From Teichococcus wenyumeiae (GTDB lineage Bacteria; Pseudomonadota; Alphaproteobacteria; Acetobacterales; Acetobacteraceae): a DNA stretch of 64,000 bases. The position numbers and the translations under genes were made by a program. The stretch covers positions 148,839 through 212,838 of the forward strand of contig NZ_RFLX01000008.1 in NCBI RefSeq assembly GCF_003696345.1, in the 5' to 3' direction. The notes beneath the pieces were generated by a model that was not told where the DNA came from, did not search any database, and was given only the letters and a program-made list of their open reading frames with translations. Below, piece by piece: positions 19,014 through 25,974 of this stretch; position 1 is the stretch's first letter; every line of letters starts with the position of its first letter.

Positions 19014-19721
19014 ATGGCCAGCTATCCCTTCACCGCAGCCGACCTGGAGGCCCTGCGGGCCTGGGACACGCCCACCATCTGCAACGCGCTGGAGCTGGTG
19101 GTGCCGGAGCGGCGCGGCCATGGCTTCACCATCCGCCCCATGGTGGCGGCGGATGTGACGCTGAAGCCGATCTGCGGCCTGGCCCGCACCGGCACCCTGC
19201 GCGCCGCCGCCCCTTCCGGCCGCCCCGCCGCCGAGGACCACGCCATCCGCACCGGCTGGTATGAATACGTGGCCGATGCGGCCATGCCGACCATCGTGGT
19301 GCTGCAGGACCTGGACGACACCCCGGGCGTCGGTGCCTTCTGGGGCGAGGTGCATACCGCCGTGCACAAGGCGTTGGGGGCGCAGGGCTGCGTTACCAAT
19401 GGCTCCTTCCGCGACCTCGACATGCTGGCGCCGGAATTTCAGATCATCGGCGGCGTGGTGAATCCGAGCCACGCCTATGTCCACATGGTCGCCTATCGGC
19501 AGGATGTCTCCATCCACGGCATGGCCTGCGCCCATGACGCGGTGGTGCATGCGGACCGGCACGGCGCCGTGGTCATCCCGCCCGAGGCCGTCGCGAAGCT
19601 GCCCGCCGCCATCGATCTCCTTGCGCGGCGGGAGAAGGTGATCCTCGACCTCTGCGCCTCCCCCGATTTCTCGGTGGCACGGCTGAAGCAGGCCTTGCAG
19701 CAGTCCAAGGAAATCCACTGA
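19014..19721 (+). CDS. RraA-family protein (possible 4-hydroxy-4-methyl-2-oxoglutarate aldolase-like)
   Basis: 235 residues from the ATG at 19014, after the ribosome site GAGGAAA. The family pattern is visible as DTPTICNAL near the start, then DDTPGVGAFWGEVHTAVHKALGAQG and the characteristic VTNGSFRDLDML. It also has IPPE towards the end. Members are either RNase E regulators or metal-dependent aldolases/decarboxylases acting on oxaloacetate-type substrates. In non-enteric bacteria the enzyme role is more likely. It is followed 9 bases later by the McrB-N-like gene, suggesting one transcript. Confidence 0.82.
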   Translation: MASYPFTAADLEALRAWDTPTICNALELVVPERRGHGFTIRPMVAADVTLKPICGLARTGTLRAAAPSGRPAAEDHAIRTGWYEYVADAAMPTIVVLQDLDDTPGVGAFWGEVHTAVHKALGAQGCVTNGSFRDLDMLAPEFQIIGGVVNPSHAYVHMVAYRQDVSIHGMACAHDAVVHADRHGAVVIPPEAVAKLPAAIDLLARREKVILDLCASPDFSVARLKQALQQSKEIH

Positions 19722-19730
19722 CGCTGCGGC

Positions 19731-20381
19731 ATGCTGAAGGACGCCATCGAGGCCATCCTGGCGCTGCAGCCCGCCTATAGCGCCGCCAATACGCCGGCCA
19801 TGCAGCGGCGCGGCCGGCTGGTCCGCCGCGTGCTGCCGCAGGCGCTGCTGGCGCATCACGCCACGCTGGCGGCGGCGCTGGGCCCTTATGGCGAGGACCT
19901 GCGCATCGAGGGGCGGGACGGGCTGGGCTCCAAGAGTGCGACGCCCTGGGTGCGCTTCTTCTCCCGCGCCCGTTCCCCCAAGGCGCGGGATGGCTGGTAC
20001 TGCGTCTATCTCTTCGCCGCGGCGGGGGACGGGCTCTACCTCTCGTTGGCGCATGGCTCCACCACCTGGGGGCCCGGCGGCTTCCGCCCGCGTCCACCAG
20101 AAGAGATGGCCGGGCTGCGGGACTGGGGCCGCCAGGCGCTGGGGGTGGTGGATGAGCCCGGGCGGGCGCCGGCCCTGGCGCTGGGCGGCTCCACCCTGGG
20201 CGCTTCCTATGAGCAGGCCTCGATCCTGGCGCTGCGCTACGCCACCGGCGCCATTCCGGAGGATGCGGCGCTGCTGGCCGATGCGCGGCGCTTCGCGAGC
20301 TATCTGCGCCGCATCCACGCGGCCGAGGACGCGGCGGCCTCAGCCCAGCCGCGCCGCCACCTCGGCGGCCAGGGCACGTAG
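19731..20381 (+). CDS. Stand-alone McrB-N-like (DUF3578-type) protein
   Basis: 216 residues. The segment VRFFSRARSPKARDGWYCVYLFAAAGDGLYLSLAHGST matches the pattern of the DNA-recognition domain found at the N-terminus of McrB-type restriction GTPases: an aromatic-rich strand, then YLF and YLSL-x-GST. The usual AAA+/GTPase part and an McrC partner are absent. It follows the RraA-family gene by 9 bases. Its last 42 bases overlap the convergent Sel1 gene. The domain call is by pattern recognition only, and the role is unknown. Confidence 0.6.
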   Translation: MLKDAIEAILALQPAYSAANTPAMQRRGRLVRRVLPQALLAHHATLAAALGPYGEDLRIEGRDGLGSKSATPWVRFFSRARSPKARDGWYCVYLFAAAGDGLYLSLAHGSTTWGPGGFRPRPPEEMAGLRDWGRQALGVVDEPGRAPALALGGSTLGASYEQASILALRYATGAIPEDAALLADARRFASYLRRIHAAEDAAASAQPRRHLGGQGT

Positions 20382-21119
20382 CGCGGGCTCGGGCCGGGCG
20401 CCCAGGCTGCGCGCCATATGCGCCAGCATGTCCGGCGAGCCAGCGGCGGCAGCCTGGCGGAACCAGCCCAGCGCCTCCTCCAGCCGCCCGTCCTGCACCA
20501 GCAGCGTGCCCAGGTTGAACTGCGCGCGGAAATCGCCTGCCTTCGCCGCCCGCACATAGAGCGCATAGGCGGCGGCCGGGTCGCGCGGCACGCCGTCCCA
20601 GCCTTCCTCCAGGAAGCGGCCCAGCACGGTCAGGGACTTGGCATGGCCCTGGGCGGCGGCGGCGCGGAAAAGCTCCAGCGCCCTGGCACGGTCCTGCGGC
20701 ACGCCGGCGCCGCGCACGTAAAGCCCGGCGAGGTTGTATTGCGCCCAGTCGTATCCGCGGCCGGCGGCCTGGGCGTAGAAATGGGCGGCGCGCCCGAAAT
20801 CGATGGGCGTGCCCCAGCCCAGCTCATGGCAGCGGCCGACCATGTTGATGCCGCGCACATCCCCCGCCTCGGCGGCGACGCGGAACCAGCCCAGGGCGCT
20901 GACCCGGTCCTGCCGCAGCCCGCGCCCATCGGCCAGGATCTGCCCGTAGAGGATCACCGCATCCAGATGCCCGGCACGGGCGGCGGCGGCGATCCAGCGG
21001 GCCGCTTCCTCTGGCGGGCCGGCGAAGGCGGCGGCCAGTTCCTTCGCGCTGGCGGCGCGGATCTCCGCCAGGGTCACGGGCGGCAGGGGCGCGGGTTCGG
21101 GGTCGCGGCGGCGGAACAT
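20340..21119 (-). CDS. Sel1-like (TPR) repeat protein
   Basis: 259 residues with about five tandem Sel1 repeats from residue 50 on. Examples are AVILYGQILADGRGLRQDRV, AQYNLAGLYVRGAGVPQDRA and AQFNLGTLLVQDGRLEEA, each with the A-x3-G-x2-Y/L-x2-G-x-G pattern. There is no signal peptide. Sel1 proteins scaffold protein complexes in signalling or envelope stress. The 3' end overlaps the McrB-N-like gene by 42 bases. The partner cannot be deduced. Confidence 0.85.
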   Translation of the reverse strand: MFRRRDPEPAPLPPVTLAEIRAASAKELAAAFAGPPEEAARWIAAAARAGHLDAVILYGQILADGRGLRQDRVSALGWFRVAAEAGDVRGINMVGRCHELGWGTPIDFGRAAHFYAQAAGRGYDWAQYNLAGLYVRGAGVPQDRARALELFRAAAAQGHAKSLTVLGRFLEEGWDGVPRDPAAAYALYVRAAKAGDFRAQFNLGTLLVQDGRLEEALGWFRQAAAAGSPDMLAHMARSLGARPEPALRALAAEVAARLG

Positions 21120-21181
21120 GCTGGCGCCGGCTTATCCCCGCCACCGCCGCGCGTCCAGACAGTTGCGAGGCTTTCTCAAGA

Positions 21182-21844
21182 TCAGGCCACCATGCCGCCG
21201 CGGATCTCGCGGAACAGCTTGCGCTGGATGGCCTCGGCGAAATCGGCGTAATCGGCGCAGCTCATGGCGAAGGCGCCGGGGCCGCCGATCACCTCGCTCT
21301 CGTAATGCGCCAGCAGGTCGGGTTCCTCGTTGAGCACCGCCAGGCCGTTGATGGTGATGCCGGCATCGACGCCGATATCCCGCACCGGGCCGGGCGGCCG
21401 CCCCAGGTTGTGCCGCCCGTCGCCGGAGACATCCATCACCAGCCGCTCCGCCCGCCCGCCGAAGCGGCCCAGCAGCCCCAGCCCCGCCGCCATGCCGGGC
21501 CCCAGCGCCGTGGCGCCGGGGGCCGGCAGGCGCGGGCTGTTGTCGATGGCATCCGCCAGGGCGTGGCCGGCCTCCGCGCCCGCCACCCGGATCCAGGGCA
21601 CCGCCAGTTCCTGCCGGCTGGACCAGAAGAGCAGCGCCACGGCGATGGCGCCGCGCGGCCCGGCGGTGGCGGCGGCGATGATGCGCTCCTGCCGGAAAGC
21701 CTCCGCCAGCCCGCCCACCATCAGGCCGAATTCATCGAAATCCACGCTCGCCGAGACATCCACCGCCAGGCAAAGCGCCAGGTCCACCGCCTCCATCCTC
21801 GCCCTTTCCCGTTCCTCGGGGGCAGAGATGGGGATGGGGCGCAT
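21182..21844 (-). CDS. von Willebrand factor A domain protein (DUF1194 type)
   Basis: 220 residues from the ATG at 21844; an ATG at 21796 would give the shorter MEAVDLALCL start. The MIDAS metal site begins DVSASVDFDEFG and later parts are ATALGPGMAAGLGLL and MDVSGDGRHNLG, which identify the DUF1194 branch of the vWA fold. This branch is usually secreted in alphaproteobacteria. Here a clear signal peptide is not visible. It is divergent from the ExoD-like gene, with a 111-base gap between starts. Confidence 0.8.
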   Translation of the reverse strand: MRPIPISAPEERERARMEAVDLALCLAVDVSASVDFDEFGLMVGGLAEAFRQERIIAAATAGPRGAIAVALLFWSSRQELAVPWIRVAGAEAGHALADAIDNSPRLPAPGATALGPGMAAGLGLLGRFGGRAERLVMDVSGDGRHNLGRPPGPVRDIGVDAGITINGLAVLNEEPDLLAHYESEVIGGPGAFAMSCADYADFAEAIQRKLFREIRGGMVA

Positions 21845-21955
21845 GGCTGGCGAGACGGCAGTTTGGTTGTGGCAAGAGATGAAGAGCGGTTCATATTGCG
21901 GCACCGCCGCCCCATCTGGCAGGAACAGCAGCGCCGCGAAGGATGCCGAAGCCTG

Positions 21956-22606
21956 ATGCCTGACAATCTGCCGCCGGCCTCGCTCCCGGCCTCGCCGGAG
22001 CAAGCCGCCTGCCCCGCTTCGACCATCTCCCGCGTCGTGGCGGAAGTGGCGGATGCCTTTCCGGGTGAGCGGATCAGCCTGGGGGATATCGCGCAGGGCT
22101 TCGGGGAACGCGCCTTCGGGCTGCTGATCCTGCTGCTCTGCCTGCCCAGCCTGCTGCCGGGCATGGCCACCGTCTTCGGCCTGCCCATGCTGCTGCTGGG
22201 GGCGCAGATGGGCATCGGGCTGCGCACGCCGCGCCTGCCGCGCTTCCTGGCGCGGCGGACCATCCGGCGCACGGACCTGCTGCGGCTGGCCTCCGCCTCC
22301 TCCGGCACGCTGGGGCGGGTGGAGCGCTTCCTGCACCCGCACGATGGCTGGTTCACCAGCCCGGCGGGGGAGCGGCTGGCGGGCTGGCTGACAGTCTATA
22401 CCGCGCTGATGCTGATCCTGCCTGGCCCGGGCACCAATGGCCCGCCGGCCTTCGGTACCATCGTCATGGCACTGGGCATCGTGGAACAGGACAACCGCGT
22501 CACCGGCTGGGGCGTCGGGCTGTCCATCGCCGGCAACCTGCTGGCCACCGGCATCCTGGCGGCCATCTGCCTCTTCGGCATGGCGGCCTTCACCTGGTTG
22601 TTCTGA
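21956..22606 (+). CDS. Exopolysaccharide synthesis ExoD-family membrane protein
   Basis: 216 residues from the ATG at 21956; the long upstream frame is a shadow of the vWA gene. The ExoD family is recognised from ISLGDIAQGFGERAFGLLILLLCLPSLLP, the Pro-rich turn PMLLLGAQMGIG and the C-terminal hydrophobic pair around ALMLILPGPG and LSIAGNLLATGILAAICL. It is an inner membrane protein linked to exopolysaccharide production and alkali tolerance in rhizobia. No other polysaccharide genes are beside it. Confidence 0.82.
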   Translation: MPDNLPPASLPASPEQAACPASTISRVVAEVADAFPGERISLGDIAQGFGERAFGLLILLLCLPSLLPGMATVFGLPMLLLGAQMGIGLRTPRLPRFLARRTIRRTDLLRLASASSGTLGRVERFLHPHDGWFTSPAGERLAGWLTVYTALMLILPGPGTNGPPAFGTIVMALGIVEQDNRVTGWGVGLSIAGNLLATGILAAICLFGMAAFTWLF

Positions 22607-22627
22607 CGGGGCTGTTCTGAGGCAGGC

Positions 22628-23188
22628 TCAGGCCTGTCGCGCCTGCCCCGGCACCCAGAGCACGTCGCCCCCGGCATTCAGCCGGCGGGACAGCACGAAA
22701 AGATGGTCCGAGAGCCGGTTCAGGTAACGCAGCACCACCGGGTTCACCGGCTCCGCCACGCCCAGCGCCACCACCACGCGCTCCGCCCGCCGCGCGGCGG
22801 TGCGGGCCAGATGCGCATGCGCCGCCGCCGGCGTGCCGCCCGGCAGCACAAAGGAGCGCAGCGGCGGCAGGGCGGCATTCATCTCGCCGATCTCCGCTTC
22901 CAGCCGGGCGCACTGGCTGTCGGCCATGCGCAGCCGCCCTTCCTCCTCCAACCCAGGGACGCAGAGGTCGGCGCCCAGGTCGAAGAGGTCGTTCTGGATG
23001 CGCGCCAGCATGGCATCCTCTGGCCGGCCGGCGGTGTGCAGCCGCAGCAGGCCCAGCGTGGCATTGGCCTCGTCCACCGCGCCGATGGCCTCGATCCGCA
23101 GCGCGTCCTTGGCCACGCGGCTGCCATCGCCCAGCGAGGTCTGCCCGGCATCGCCGCCGCGGGTGGTGATGATATCGAGACGGACCAT
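22628..23188 (-). CDS. PduO-type ATP:cob(I)alamin adenosyltransferase
   Basis: 186 residues. Transfers adenosyl from ATP to cob(I)alamin, making coenzyme B12. Family landmarks are the N-terminal ATP loop TRGGDAGQTSLGDGSRVAKD, DEANATLGL, the Arg-rich helix RTAARRAERVVV and the C-terminal RYLNRLSDHLFVLSR. It is the last gene of a minus-strand run: cation efflux, TonB-like, then this. B12-dependent metH lies about 2.8 kb away. Confidence 0.93.
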   Translation of the reverse strand: MVRLDIITTRGGDAGQTSLGDGSRVAKDALRIEAIGAVDEANATLGLLRLHTAGRPEDAMLARIQNDLFDLGADLCVPGLEEEGRLRMADSQCARLEAEIGEMNAALPPLRSFVLPGGTPAAAHAHLARTAARRAERVVVALGVAEPVNPVVLRYLNRLSDHLFVLSRRLNAGGDVLWVPGQARQA

Positions 23189-23200
23189 GCGGCGGGGCTC

Positions 23201-24007
23201 CTAATCGGGTCTCAAGGTGGCGCGGAAGGTGAGGTTGCTCCAGACCGGCACGCCGTCGCGCAAGGCAGGGTCGAAGCGGCAGCGGCGGACGCTGCGTTGC
23301 ACGGCCTCATCCAGTTGGGGATGGCCGCTGCTTTCCGCCAGCTTCGCCTCGATCACCCGGCCCTTGTCGGTCAGCCGCAGGCGCAGCACCACCTCGCCGC
23401 CGATGCCGGCCTGCCGCAGGTCCGGTGGGTATTCGATGTTGTCGCTGCAGGCGATATCGCGTGGCCGGGCCGCGCGGGTCTCCGGGCCGGGGGCGATGTT
23501 CAGCGCCACCCCCGCCCCCAGCCGCACCTGCCCCGGCGCCACCGGCTGCGGCGGCGGGGCTGGCGGCATGGGCGGGCGCGGCGGCTGGGAAGGCGCCGGG
23601 GCGGCGGCCATCTGCGGCGGCGGCGCGGGGGGCGCGGGCAAAGGCAGCGGCAATTCGGCCGGGGCCGGCGGCACGGGGGGCATGGCCTCGGCCTGGGCAG
23701 GCTCGGCCAAAGCTGGTGCTGCGGCCGGTGCGACGGGCTCCGGCGCGGGTTGCGCCGGCACGCTCTCCGGCGCGGGCTGCGGCGGGGGGCTCTCCCGCAG
23801 GGGCGCGCTGGGGGCTGGCGGGGCGCCGGCGCCTTCCTCCGCCTCTCCCGACGCGCCGGTCAGCGTGACCGGCACGGCCTCCACCACCAGCGGCGGCGGG
23901 CGGCCGCGCGGCCAGAGCGCCCCCAGCACCGCGCCATGCAACAGCACCGCCAGCAGCACCGCCACGCCGCGCAGCAGCATCGGCCCGCGCGGCGCCGGGG
24001 CGGTCAC
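23201..24007 (-). CDS. TonB-like energy transducer
   Basis: 268 residues. A single N-terminal membrane helix (MLLRGVAVLLAVLLHGAVLGALW) precedes a Pro/Ala-rich spacer (about residues 60-180) that can span the periplasm. The TonB C-terminal fold then contains IEYPPDLRQAGIGGEVVLRL, SSGHPQLDEAVQRSVRRCRF and PALRDGVPVWS. It would couple ExbBD proton-motive force to outer-membrane uptake. ExbB/ExbD are not adjacent. The start overlaps the end of the cation efflux gene by 4 bases, so the two are translationally coupled. Confidence 0.82.
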   Translation of the reverse strand: MTAPAPRGPMLLRGVAVLLAVLLHGAVLGALWPRGRPPPLVVEAVPVTLTGASGEAEEGAGAPPAPSAPLRESPPPQPAPESVPAQPAPEPVAPAAAPALAEPAQAEAMPPVPPAPAELPLPLPAPPAPPPQMAAAPAPSQPPRPPMPPAPPPQPVAPGQVRLGAGVALNIAPGPETRAARPRDIACSDNIEYPPDLRQAGIGGEVVLRLRLTDKGRVIEAKLAESSGHPQLDEAVQRSVRRCRFDPALRDGVPVWSNLTFRATLRPD

Positions 24008-24891
24008 AGCACCAGCACGCCGTGGTGCTTGGCCTTCACTTCCGGTTCCACATGGATGGTGATGATGGCGGCGCCCAGCTCGGCCTTCAGCGCCGCCTCG
24101 ATCCGGTCGCAGATCTCATGCGCATGACTCACCGTCATGTCCCCCGGCACCACCATGTGGAACTCCACGAAGGTGGTGCGGCCGGCATGGCGGGTGCGCA
24201 GGTCGTGCATCTCCAGCGCGCCCTGCGCCTCCTGCGACATCAGCGCGCGGATGCGGTTCAGCAGCGCCGGCTCCACCGCCTCGTCCATCAGCCCGCCCAC
24301 GCTCTCGCGCAGCAGCTGCCAGCCGGAGAACAGAATATTCACCGCTGTCAGCGCCGCCAGCAGCGGGTCCAGCCACAGAATGCCGGTGGCCGCCACCGCC
24401 GCCACGCCGACCACCACGCCTACCGAAGTGACGACATCGGCGAAGAGATGCCGCGCATCCGCCAGCAGCGCCGGCGAGCGCAGGCGGCGCCCCTCCCGCC
24501 GCAGCATCAGGCCCCAGCCGGCATTGGCGGCCGTGGCGACAATGGAAACACCGAGGCCAAGCCCCGGCATGTCCGGCATATGCGGTGCGCTCAAGGCGCC
24601 CCAGGCCTCGCGCAGGATCAGCAGCGCGGCCACGATGATCAGCGCGCCTTCCAGCACCGCCGAGAAATACTCGGCCTTGGCATGGCCGTAGGGATGATTG
24701 GCGTCGGGCGGCGCGGCAGAGAAGGACACCGCCGCCAGCGCCGCCAGGGCGGCCGCGACATTCACCACGGATTCCAGCGCATCCGCCAGCAGTGCCACGC
24801 TGCCGGTCAGCCACCAGGCCACAGCCTTCAGCCCCAGCACCGCCAGTGCCACGATCACACTTCCCGCCGCGAGCCGCATCGCACGGTCCAT
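24004..24891 (-). CDS. Cation diffusion facilitator (metal efflux) protein
   Basis: 295 residues from the ATG at 24891; the open frame up to 25476 antiparallels the manganese catalase and is not real. Six membrane helices are followed by a cytoplasmic domain. Metal ligands typical of the family are visible: the Asp in LLADALESVVN, the HPYGHAKAEY motif, and DARHLFADVVTS in helix 5. The C-terminal domain has FVEFHMVVPGDMTVSHAHEICDRIE. It probably exports zinc, iron or manganese. It shares the upstream region with the divergent manganese catalase. Confidence 0.9.
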   Translation of the reverse strand: MDRAMRLAAGSVIVALAVLGLKAVAWWLTGSVALLADALESVVNVAAALAALAAVSFSAAPPDANHPYGHAKAEYFSAVLEGALIIVAALLILREAWGALSAPHMPDMPGLGLGVSIVATAANAGWGLMLRREGRRLRSPALLADARHLFADVVTSVGVVVGVAAVAATGILWLDPLLAALTAVNILFSGWQLLRESVGGLMDEAVEPALLNRIRALMSQEAQGALEMHDLRTRHAGRTTFVEFHMVVPGDMTVSHAHEICDRIEAALKAELGAAIITIHVEPEVKAKHHGVLVL

Positions 24892-25069
24892 CCGTCTAAA
24901 ATCCCATGCTGCCGGATCCGGTGGCGCTTCTAAGACCGGAGCGGCCACGCGGAGCAACTGAAAAAATGCCAAGGCCGACCTGGACAAATCCGTGAGCAAA
25001 CAGGGAAGCCTGGAACCTTTGTAACAGCATTGATTTGTCCCCTCCGTCTGCAACAAGGAGGCATACCGC

Positions 25070-25933
25070 ATGTATTTCCATGACAAGCGCTTGCAGTATC
25101 CGGTGCGGGTGGAGACCCCCGATCCGCTGTTCGCACGGCAGCTGCAACAGGCGATCGGTGGCGTGGAAGGTGAGATCCGCGTCTGTCTCCAATACTTCTT
25201 CCAGGCCTGGGGCAACCGCAGCCCGAACCCCAAATATCGTGACATGCTGCTGCATACCGCGACGGAGGAAATCGGCCATATCGAGATGCTGGCCACCGCT
25301 GTCGCACTGAACCTGGAGAACGCGCCGCTGACCCTGCAGGAAACCGCGGCCGCCGCCAATCCGGTGGTGAATGCGGTGATGGGCGGTGAGCGTCCGCGCC
25401 ATGTCGTTGAAGGCATGCTGCAGCAGCACCTGCTGTCTTCCGGCCTGGCGGCGATGCCGGTGAATTCCGACGGCATTCCCTTCGACTGCTCGCATATCTA
25501 TGCCAGCGGCAACGTGGCCGGCGACATGTTCGCCAATGTCACCGCCGAGGCCACGGGCCGGACGCTCGCCGTGCGCCTCTACAACGCGGCCAAGGACCCC
25601 GGCATGAAGGACATGCTGAGCTTCCTGATCGCGCGCGACACCATGCACCAGCAGCAATGGCTGGCGGCGATCGAGGAACTGGGCGGCCCGGCCGCGCTGC
25701 CGATCCCGAACAGCTTCGACCAGTCGCTGGAGAAGCAGGAATTCTCCTACGTCTACATGGGTACCAATGTGAATGGCGAGCCGCCGCCGGAAGGCCGCTT
25801 CAACACCGGCCCTTCGATGGACGGCAAGGCGCAGTTCAGCACCATCCAGTCCACGCCGCTGGGCGAGGCGCCGGTGCTGGGCCCGGCACGCGAGGGCTCC
25901 GGCGCCCAGGCCGAGCAGATCGGCAAGATGTAA
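25070..25933 (+). CDS. Manganese catalase
   Basis: 287 residues after a strong AAGGAGG ribosome site. A non-haem dimanganese enzyme that splits hydrogen peroxide. The ferritin-like four-helix core shows the metal ligands in GGVEGEIRVCLQYFFQAWG, ATEEIGHIEML, TAEATGRTLAVRLYN and RDTMHQQQW. The C-terminal tail after EFSYVYMGTN is the usual extension. The upstream 178 bases (shared with the cation efflux gene) contain a GGAAC at 25012-25016, as in general-stress promoters, but I see no good matching -10 box. Confidence 0.93.
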   Translation: MYFHDKRLQYPVRVETPDPLFARQLQQAIGGVEGEIRVCLQYFFQAWGNRSPNPKYRDMLLHTATEEIGHIEMLATAVALNLENAPLTLQETAAAANPVVNAVMGGERPRHVVEGMLQQHLLSSGLAAMPVNSDGIPFDCSHIYASGNVAGDMFANVTAEATGRTLAVRLYNAAKDPGMKDMLSFLIARDTMHQQQWLAAIEELGGPAALPIPNSFDQSLEKQEFSYVYMGTNVNGEPPPEGRFNTGPSMDGKAQFSTIQSTPLGEAPVLGPAREGSGAQAEQIGKM

Positions 25934-25939
25934 CCGGCC

Positions 25940-25965
25940 GGCCGGGGGTTATGGTCCCCCCGGCC
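25940..25965. terminator. Shared hairpin between convergent manganese catalase and metH
   Basis: A 9-bp GC-only stem (25940-25948 with 25957-25965) lies between the two stop codons. No T-run follows on either strand, so intrinsic termination is only probable. Confidence 0.5.
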
Positions 25966-25974
25966 TCCGCCACC

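Noticed and set aside
25012..25040. General-stress (EcfG-type) promoter for manganese catalase
   Set aside because: A GGAAC -35 element is present, but no CGTT-like -10 element at the right spacing.
24892..25476. N-terminal extension of the cation diffusion protein to 25476
   Set aside because: It runs antisense through the manganese catalase start and the shared promoter region; the ATG at 24891 gives the normal length.
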